Source: Marinobacter sp. HL-58 (GTDB lineage: Bacteria > Pseudomonadota > Gammaproteobacteria > Pseudomonadales > Oleiphilaceae). Taken from it: a DNA stretch of 64,000 nucleotides. Below are positions 57,985-64,000 of this stretch, one piece after another (positions within the stretch are counted from its first letter, which is position 1; every line of letters begins with the position of its first letter). The DNA lies in assembly GCF_001314605.1 (NCBI RefSeq), contig NZ_LIHP01000016.1, positions 124,001 through 188,000 of the forward strand. The letters run 5' to 3'. Both the position numbers and the translations under genes were made by a program. Under the pieces are notes generated by a model. That model was not told the DNA's origin. It did no database searches and saw nothing but the letters and a program-made list of their open reading frames with translations.

Positions 57985-60618
57985 ATGTCAGCAGCCCAGA
58001 CCGATCTGTCCCAGCACACCCCGATGATGAGGCAATACCTCAAGATCAAGGGCGAACACCCCAACGAACTGGTGTTCTACCGCATGGGGGACTTCTACGA
58101 GCTGTTTTACGACGATGCCAGAAAGGCCGCCGAACTGATGGACATTACCCTCACCGCCCGGGGGCAGTCCGGTGGCAGCCCGATTCCCATGGCTGGCATT
58201 CCGTATCATTCCGCTGAGGGTTACATTGCACGTCTGGTACGGGCTGGTCAATCCATCGCCATCTGCGAGCAGATTGGCGACCCGGCCACCAGCAAAGGGC
58301 CCGTGGATCGCCAGGTGGTTCGTATCGTGACACCCGGCACCCTCAGTGACGACGCCTTCCTCGAAGACCGCCGCGATAATCTGCTGGTTGCCATCTACAG
58401 CCACCGGGAACAGTTCGGTTTCGCCTCTCTGGATATTTCCAGCGGACGGTTTACCGTTTCCGAACTGGACGGCACCGAGAGCCTGCAGGGAGAACTGCAG
58501 AGATTACGGCCGGCAGAAATTCTGGTGAGCGAGGATTTTCCCTACCAGGAGCTGCTTGAAGGCTACACTGGTATCCGGCGCCAGGGCCCCTGGCTGTTTG
58601 AATCCGATACCGCCCACCGGGTGCTTACCCAGCAATTACAGGTACGCGACCTGACCGGCTTTGGCTGTGAGGACCTCACCCTGGCGATCTGCGCTGCCGG
58701 TTGCCTGCTGCAATATGCCAAAGAGACCCAGCGCACCGCCCTGCCCCACATCCGCAAGCTCAGCCGGGAGCGGCGCGAAGAGGCCGTGATACTGGACGCC
58801 ACCAGCCGCCGCAACCTGGAAATCGACACCAATCTCATGGGCGGCACCCAGCACACCCTGGCGTGGGTAATGGACCGCACCGCCACCGCCATGGGGGGGC
58901 GCCAGCTTCGGCGCTGGCTCAACCGGCCACTGCGGGATGTGGCCGTGGTGGAGCAGCGCCAGCAGGCCGTTGCTGCACTGCTGGACGGATTCCATTACGA
59001 GCCGGTTCACGACCTGCTCAAGAGCATCGGGGATATCGAGCGGGTTCTGGCACGGGTGGCGCTGCGCTCGGCACGGCCGCGGGATCTGGCCCGGTTGCGG
59101 GATGCCTTCCAGGCACTTCCGGATCTGCAACAGGCCCTGAAGCCGGTCAGTTCCCACCATATCGTCAAGCTGGCCACCACCATCGGTGAATATCCGGAAC
59201 TGGCCGATGTTCTGGAGCGGGCCATCATCGACAACCCACCGGTGGTCATTCGTGATGGCGGCGTAATCCGTGAGGGGTTCGACGAAGAGCTGGACGAACT
59301 GCGCAACATCAGCGAGAACGCCGGCCAGTTCCTGCTGGACGTGGAAACCCGGGAGCGGGAGCGCACCGGTATCAGTACCCTCAAAGTGGGTTACAACCGG
59401 GTACACGGCTACTACATCGAGATCAGCCGTGCCCAGTCCGGCCATGCCCCCGTGGACTACATCCGGCGCCAGACCCTGAAGAATGCCGAGCGGTTTATCA
59501 CTCCGGAACTGAAGGAATTCGAGGACAAGGCCCTCAGTGCCAAGAGCCGGTCACTGGCGCGGGAAAAAGCGCTGTACGATGAAGTGCTGGAAACCGTGGC
59601 TGCCCAGCTGGCACCGCTGCAGGATGCCGCCCAGGCCCTGGCGGAGCTGGATGTACTCAGCAACTTTGCCGAGCGCGCCACAAGCCTGCGCTTCAATGCG
59701 CCGGAGTTCAGTAATACCCCCGGCTTTGATATCGAGGAAGGCCGCCACCCGGTGGTGGAGCAATTACTGAGTGAGCCCTATGTACCCAACGACCTGCTGA
59801 TGGACCAGCAACGGCGCATGCTGGTCATCACCGGCCCCAACATGGGCGGTAAGTCCACCTATATGCGCCAGGCAGCGCTGATTGCCCTGCTGGCCTACAC
59901 CGGCAGTTTCGTACCTGCCAACCGGGTGGTGATTGGCCCGGTGGACCGTATTTTCACCCGTATGGGCTCCTCGGATGATATCGCCGGCGGGCGCTCGACC
60001 TTTATGGTGGAAATGACCGAAACCGCCAACATCCTCCACAACGCCACCGAGCACAGCCTGGTGCTGATGGATGAAGTGGGGCGCGGTACCAGCACGTTTG
60101 ATGGTCTGTCACTGGCCTGGGCCACGGCGGAACACCTGGCAAAACATATTCGCTGCTATACCCTGTTCGCCACCCACTATTTCGAACTCACGCAGTTGGC
60201 TGATGAGCTCGAGCATGCCGTCAATGTTCACCTGACGGCCACGGAGCACGACGACACCATCGTATTCCTGCACAATGTCCATGATGGCCCTGCCAGCCAG
60301 AGTTACGGCCTGCAGGTGGCCAAACTGGCGGGGGTGCCCCAGGATGTTATCCGCAATGCCCGGGAGCAGCTGTCCCACCTTGAGGGCAGCGCTGCGCCGG
60401 CCAATCCCGCGCCCGGCAGCACTGTAGCGGTAAGCGCCGAGCCTGAACGGCAAAAACGCACGAAACAGGTCAGCGAGCCGGTGATGCAGGGGGATATGTT
60501 TGCCAGCCTGGAACCCAGCAAGGTGGAGGAAACCCTGGCGGAACTGGATGTAGACGGGCTGACACCCCGGGAGGCCTTGAACCGACTGTATGAATTGAAG
60601 GAACTGCTGAATAATTAA
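57985..60618 (+). CDS. mutS: DNA mismatch repair protein MutS
   Basis: An 877-residue MutS. The N-terminal mismatch-binding domain contains [10 protein letters not shown], with the conserved Phe-x-Glu. The P-loop [13 protein letters not shown] is near residue 615, with [22 protein letters not shown] as Walker B and the signature region. The C-terminus has the helix-turn-helix segment and the short dimerisation tail. The start at 57985 is chosen as it puts GGA upstream; an ATG six codons earlier is possible, and the longer frame overlaps the divergent pncC. Confidence 0.97.
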   Translation: MSAAQTDLSQHTPMMRQYLKIKGEHPNELVFYRMGDFYELFYDDARKAAELMDITLTARGQSGGSPIPMAGIPYHSAEGYIARLVRAGQSIAICEQIGDPATSKGPVDRQVVRIVTPGTLSDDAFLEDRRDNLLVAIYSHREQFGFASLDISSGRFTVSELDGTESLQGELQRLRPAEILVSEDFPYQELLEGYTGIRRQGPWLFESDTAHRVLTQQLQVRDLTGFGCEDLTLAICAAGCLLQYAKETQRTALPHIRKLSRERREEAVILDATSRRNLEIDTNLMGGTQHTLAWVMDRTATAMGGRQLRRWLNRPLRDVAVVEQRQQAVAALLDGFHYEPVHDLLKSIGDIERVLARVALRSARPRDLARLRDAFQALPDLQQALKPVSSHHIVKLATTIGEYPELADVLERAIIDNPPVVIRDGGVIREGFDEELDELRNISENAGQFLLDVETRERERTGISTLKVGYNRVHGYYIEISRAQSGHAPVDYIRRQTLKNAERFITPELKEFEDKALSAKSRSLAREKALYDEVLETVAAQLAPLQDAAQALAELDVLSNFAERATSLRFNAPEFSNTPGFDIEEGRHPVVEQLLSEPYVPNDLLMDQQRRMLVITGPNMGGKSTYMRQAALIALLAYTGSFVPANRVVIGPVDRIFTRMGSSDDIAGGRSTFMVEMTETANILHNATEHSLVLMDEVGRGTSTFDGLSLAWATAEHLAKHIRCYTLFATHYFELTQLADELEHAVNVHLTATEHDDTIVFLHNVHDGPASQSYGLQVAKLAGVPQDVIRNAREQLSHLEGSAAPANPAPGSTVAVSAEPERQKRTKQVSEPVMQGDMFASLEPSKVEETLAELDVDGLTPREALNRLYELKELLNN

Positions 60619-60671
60619 GCGCAAATTGCGGCAGAATTGACCCATGTAATAACGATATAGCGCCTCGGCGC

Positions 60672-60700
60672 TTGCGACCGGGCAGGCCGCTCAATACAAT
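60672..60700 (+). promoter_or_regulatory. Promoter of fdxA
   Basis: TTGCGA, a 17-bp spacer and TACAAT lie 56 bases upstream of the fdxA ATG. Confidence 0.6.
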
Positions 60701-60755
60701 ATCGCGCAATTATTATTACTCTGATGAGATTGACTACTGGACCAGGAATCTGACT

Positions 60756-61079
60756 ATGGCGTTTATCGTTACTGATAACTGCATCAAGTGCAAATACACG
60801 GATTGCGTGGAAGTATGCCCGGTTGACTGCTTCTACGAAGGCCCGAATTTTCTGGTAATTGATCCGGACGAATGCATCGATTGCGCCCTGTGCGAGCCGG
60901 AGTGCCCTGCAGAGGCCATCTTCTCCGAGGACGAGCTGCCTGCAGACCAGGTCCAGTTTGTTGAGCTCAATGCCGAGCTGGCAGGCAAGTGGCCGAATAT
61001 CACCGAGAAGAAAGACCCGCTTCCAGACGCCGAAGAGTGGGACGGCAAGCCGGACAAGCTGCAGTATCTGGAGAAGTAA
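60756..61079 (+). CDS. fdxA: Ferredoxin FdxA (7Fe type)
   Basis: A 107-residue ferredoxin with cysteines at 9, 12, 17, 21, 25, 40, 43, 46 and 50, matching the 3Fe-4S plus 4Fe-4S pattern of FdxA. The C-terminal extension of about 50 residues is typical. It carries electrons at low potential in the cytoplasm. AGGAA precedes the ATG at 60756. mutS-fdxA linkage is common in pseudomonads. Confidence 0.96.
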   Translation: MAFIVTDNCIKCKYTDCVEVCPVDCFYEGPNFLVIDPDECIDCALCEPECPAEAIFSEDELPADQVQFVELNAELAGKWPNITEKKDPLPDAEEWDGKPDKLQYLEK

Positions 61080-61106
61080 TTGCAGCGTACCGCGCATGCG
61101 GAACGA

Positions 61107-61137
61107 AAAGGGGAGCCACAGGTGCTCCCCTTTTTTT
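61107..61137. terminator. Intrinsic terminator between fdxA and lysE-like gene
   Basis: GGGGAGC and GCTCCCC pair around a 7-base loop. Seven T residues follow on the plus strand and four T on the minus strand, so it can serve both convergent genes. Confidence 0.92.
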
Positions 61138-61167
61138 GTGGCCTGCGGTTAGATGGCCGCCAACGGC

Positions 61168-61821
61168 TCACTGGGTTGCCAGCTTCGCCCCCATGGCAAC
61201 GAAAAAACCACCGGTGAGGGCGTTCAGTGTGCGTTTGACACCCTGCCCCACACCCAGCCTGCGGGACTTGACCACCAGCGCAGCCAGTGCACATTGCCAG
61301 GCCATGGCCAGCACAAAATGAACGGCGGCCAGAAACAGCGATTGCTGGAAGGCATTACCTGCAGGGTCAATAAACTGGGGCAAAAGCGCCATATAGAACA
61401 ATGCGGTTTTGGGATTCAGGACGTTGGACAGCAGGCCTTCGCGGAACGCCACCGCAGCTGACGCCGGTTTCATCAGCGCCGATGCTGCCGCCAATGACGG
61501 CTCTGCAGCTCCCTGCCCCGGAGAACGCTTGATGGCCTGACGCAAGGAACTGAGCCCCAGCCAGACCAGGTAACAGGCACCTGCCCACTTGAGCATGGTG
61601 AAGGCCCAGGCGGTCTCCACCAGCAACACGGAGATGCCCAGGGCAGACAGGGTGGCATGAATGAAAAGCCCGCTACAGATGCCCACGCTGGTCACGCAAC
61701 CGTCCCGCAGACCGCCGCGGCCGGCGTTGCGCATCACCAGCAGGGTATCCACGCCCGGTGTTAACGTCAGCAGCGTAATTGCTACCAGATAGGCCCAGAA
61801 CAGTTCGGTCGGTATCCACAT
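61168..61821 (-). CDS. LysE family amino-acid/threonine exporter
   Basis: A 217-residue inner-membrane protein with about six helices. The family motif TPGVDTLLVMRNAGRGGLRDG lies at residues ~20-40, and LNPKTALFYMALLPQF is the second signature. Members export amino acids or homoserine lactone; the substrate is not evident. Convergent with fdxA. Confidence 0.9.
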   Translation of the reverse strand: MWIPTELFWAYLVAITLLTLTPGVDTLLVMRNAGRGGLRDGCVTSVGICSGLFIHATLSALGISVLLVETAWAFTMLKWAGACYLVWLGLSSLRQAIKRSPGQGAAEPSLAAASALMKPASAAVAFREGLLSNVLNPKTALFYMALLPQFIDPAGNAFQQSLFLAAVHFVLAMAWQCALAALVVKSRRLGVGQGVKRTLNALTGGFFVAMGAKLATQ

Positions 61822-61852
61822 TGCCAGACAACCCCGCGGACAGCAGGTGTGC

Positions 61853-62887
61853 TCAGCTCTCCTGCTGCAAAAGCTTTTTTGCCGCCGCGGACCTGTAGAA
61901 CGGCTCGAGACGGCGACGGATCAGGGCTTCAAGATACCCCTCCTCCCGCAACACGTCTATCACCGGAAGTGCGTAGGCATCGACTTCCGCCATCACCACC
62001 TCGCGGTCGACGCCAACCGTGCGGAGCAGCTCGATGACCGGCCTGTCGCCGTAAAGGGTGAACAGGTGCTCCACCACTGCCCTGGCACAGCCTTCAAAGT
62101 AGTCGGTCTTGCGGAACTGCAGCCAGAATTCGTAGCCCAGAACCACGAACTCCTGTAACTGCACATCTCCCAGCCCTTCATGAAGCTCTTCGATGGTGCG
62201 GTCTTCAAGGGATACCCAGGCTGCCATCACGCTGTCCCGCAGTTCATCGTCTGTCAGCGCCCGGTGGAGAAACTGTTCACTACGGGCAATCAGCCCCGGC
62301 AGGCTGTCAGACAGCCAGGCCTTGAAGCGGCGCTCGAAGCTTTCATCCAGGCCTGGCACTGCCTTGTTGGCCATGCGCTTGCCGAACTTCATCATCGAAC
62401 CCACGCCGGGGACACTCTTGGTAATCAGGTTGTCCTCGTAGAGGTAATTCACCACGCCCTGGTATACCACGTTGGAAACCAGCTCCTGGTAGACCGGGTG
62501 CGCCATGATCTCACTGATCACCCTTTCCCGCTGCTGGCGAAGCTCAAGGGCCTCTTCCAGAAAGCCGGTCGCCTGCTCGCGGGTGATTATGTCATTGAGG
62601 CGGGAGGTTCGCTGAACCGGGGCATTAAGCACTTCCGTGGCCATCTCTGCTGCCAGCTCCGGTATCCCGGCGTCCAGCTCCATGTTGATCACAATACGGT
62701 GAATCACACCCATCACCTGTTCCACCGAGGTAATCCGGTTCAGTGTGATGGTACCGGCGTAGTCAAACAGCTCATCCACCTCTGTTGCCAGGAACCGTCG
62801 CAGTTTCGCACCCTTCAGGGACGCCATTTCATGTTTTACATGCTGCTCCAGCAGTGCATTGGCGAGATCCGTTTTGCCTTTGGTCAT
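61853..62887 (-). CDS. Conserved-looking protein of unknown function
   Basis: A 344-residue, mostly helical protein without signal peptide or clear membrane segment. It is rich in acidic residues and Leu-heptad-like stretches, with SVPGVGSMMKFGKRMANKAVPGLDESFERR as its most distinctive segment (Gly-rich, slightly hydrophobic). I cannot name a family. It lies 31 bases upstream of the LysE-like gene on the same strand. Confidence 0.7.
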   Translation of the reverse strand: MTKGKTDLANALLEQHVKHEMASLKGAKLRRFLATEVDELFDYAGTITLNRITSVEQVMGVIHRIVINMELDAGIPELAAEMATEVLNAPVQRTSRLNDIITREQATGFLEEALELRQQRERVISEIMAHPVYQELVSNVVYQGVVNYLYEDNLITKSVPGVGSMMKFGKRMANKAVPGLDESFERRFKAWLSDSLPGLIARSEQFLHRALTDDELRDSVMAAWVSLEDRTIEELHEGLGDVQLQEFVVLGYEFWLQFRKTDYFEGCARAVVEHLFTLYGDRPVIELLRTVGVDREVVMAEVDAYALPVIDVLREEGYLEALIRRRLEPFYRSAAAKKLLQQES

Positions 62888-63041
62888 AATCAGGTCCGGT
62901 GCTGTCAGAAAGTGGGCGTTGGCGTTAGGAAGTGAAAGAGGCTAACACGAAGCTGCACCGGCCGCGTTTGCCGAAGATACACCCGGCAGGATGCAGGCGG
63001 GCCAAGCGGCAACGGCACCTCCTGATGGCACCAGGCGGTTA

Positions 63042-63992
63042 TTACTGGAAATCGCTGAATTCGTGAGGCTCGGCCGCCAGGGCCAGGCAGAGGCTGCCAG
63101 GGCCGACATAGATACTGCTGGTAATCCCCATCTGGGACAGCAGCAGTTCCACGCCGTTTTTCTCACACGCATCCCGCAGCCGGTTCAGGCCGGGAAGGTC
63201 CTCGATCTCCGTCCAGGTCAGGCCACAGGAAAGGCTGACATAAGGCGTCAGCAACCCGGCCTCTACCCGGCCGACGGCGTAGTTCATGACTTTTTCCACC
63301 GCCATGTCAAAGCTGCGGGTTTTGGCCGCTGGCTGCCCCTGTGCCCCCTGTCCGAATATGACCGGCGTAATGTTCAGCGCCTTGCCCAGAAAGGCCACCA
63401 GCGCGGAAACACTCTTGTCGCCCCGTTTGCGGGCACGTTCGCGGATGTAATGCAGGTCCCGCGGGATTACGCAGGTGTAGATCTTGTCGGTGAAAATCTC
63501 GACTTCATTGCGGAGGGCGTTCTTGGACAGTTTCTGCTCGATCAGCCGCAACGTATGGGCTGCCAACAGGCCCTGGCCGGCAAATATCTGCTTGCTGTCG
63601 ATCACACGCATGGAGAACTTGCCTTCACGGCCGGCAGCCTTGCGCGCTTCCTGGTAGTGCGCCATGACACTGTTCATGGCTTCGGTGGCATTCTGGAAAA
63701 TCAGGCTGCGGGAGCGGGTGACGGTTTCGCAGATCGCCACATCAAACTGGGTGACGATCTTTTCCATGAACAGATCGTGGATCTGCTGTGGGGAAAAGGC
63801 CTGGGTTTCCGCATGGTGGCCTTTTTGCAGTAATCCGCTCTGGTAGAACTCCTGGGTCCGAACCGGATCGTGCTCATCAATGTAGGTCTGACCGTCGATA
63901 ACGGCGGTCACGGGCAGAATGAACAGATCGTGCTTGCGACTGAACTCATAAGGCAGATCACAAGCTGAATCCACAATCAGACCAACGCGCAT
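63042..63992 (-). CDS. DegV family fatty-acid-binding protein
   Basis: A 316-residue DegV-fold protein: VGLIVDSACDLPYEF at the N-terminus, LFILPVTAVIDGQTYID next, then FSPQQIHDLF. The C-terminal domain ends with MGITSSIYVGPGSLCLALA. Related proteins hold a long-chain fatty acid and supply it to fatty-acid kinase in Gram-positive bacteria; the role in proteobacteria is less certain. The ATG at 63992 lies eight bases from the window end, so upstream control is not visible. The 154-base gap after it (62888-63041) shows nothing clear. Confidence 0.88.
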   Translation of the reverse strand: MRVGLIVDSACDLPYEFSRKHDLFILPVTAVIDGQTYIDEHDPVRTQEFYQSGLLQKGHHAETQAFSPQQIHDLFMEKIVTQFDVAICETVTRSRSLIFQNATEAMNSVMAHYQEARKAAGREGKFSMRVIDSKQIFAGQGLLAAHTLRLIEQKLSKNALRNEVEIFTDKIYTCVIPRDLHYIRERARKRGDKSVSALVAFLGKALNITPVIFGQGAQGQPAAKTRSFDMAVEKVMNYAVGRVEAGLLTPYVSLSCGLTWTEIEDLPGLNRLRDACEKNGVELLLSQMGITSSIYVGPGSLCLALAAEPHEFSDFQ

Positions 63993-64000
63993 GGGGGCCT

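Noticed and set aside
62942..63172. Minus-strand frame of 76 codons near the DegV gene end
   Set aside because: Overlaps degV in another frame and has no ribosome site or recognisable feature.

Overview
The window looks like a stretch of gammaproteobacterial chromosome, most like Marinobacter or a close marine relative. This is inferred from gene content and order: thrS-infC-rpmI-rplT-pheST-ihfA-merR, recA-pncC//mutS-fdxA, a DUF1329/YCF48-like/RND operon, TRAP-TAXI transport, and several AraC regulators with arabinose-binding-type N-termini beside acyl-CoA genes. I see no phage, insertion sequence, CRISPR array or other island signature. Most genes are ordinary core or housekeeping genes, and the accessory interest lies in small regulatory pieces between them.

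Layout. 1-9.1 kb: the 3' end of a VolA/Pla-1-type lipase, a penicillin/AHL-acylase-like lipoprotein, a class III CoA-transferase divergent from an AraC regulator, a TPR-like exported protein with rmuC, and a small unknown gene. 9.3-12.6 kb: a translationally coupled three-gene unit made of a retropepsin-like lipoprotein, an inactive transglutaminase with a 7TM region, and a RimK-like ATP-grasp ligase. 12.6-19.1 kb: a BCCT transporter, an FMN glutamate-synthase-like oxidoreductase, tRNA-Pro(GGG), and a VOC protein with eutBC (ethanolamine ammonia-lyase without microcompartment genes). 19.2-26.6 kb, minus strand: the translation operon thrS, infC (ATT start), rpmI, rplT, an attenuator-like terminator, pheS, pheT, ihfA and a MerR-type regulator. 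26.7-30.4 kb: TRAP-TAXI transporter. 30.6-35.7 kb: DUF1329, YCF48-like and RND genes. 35.9-42.7 kb: pepN, DUF2797, yeaC, a rhomboid protease, a metallophosphoesterase and nadK. 42.8-49.99 kb: a coiled-coil protein, fadH divergent from an AraC regulator, an Asp-rich microprotein, tRNA-Asp, and another AraC regulator divergent from a MaoC-like gene. 50-54.7 kb: a Lon-like protease, a FixJ-type response regulator and a hybrid sensor kinase in one direction. 54.8-64 kb: a small basic protein, PilZ, a flavodoxin-like protein, recA with its LexA box, pncC, mutS, fdxA, LysE, an unknown gene and DegV.

The best candidate for something undescribed is a free-standing transcription unit on the plus strand at about 39785-39909. 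It has a sigma-70-like promoter overlaid by a 17/19 match to the Fur box, then about 89 nt without a convincing gene, ending in a strong one-directional intrinsic terminator that lies antisense to the 3' end of the rhomboid gene. This is the architecture of an iron-responsive RyhB/PrrF-type small RNA. Other points worth a second look are the retropepsin/7TM/ATP-grasp cassette, the Asp-rich 29-residue protein just behind tRNA-Asp, perfect long hairpins between the genes of two export-related operons, and the recurrent pairing of AraC regulators with lipid genes.

All names rest on motifs and remembered family features; no database search was possible.
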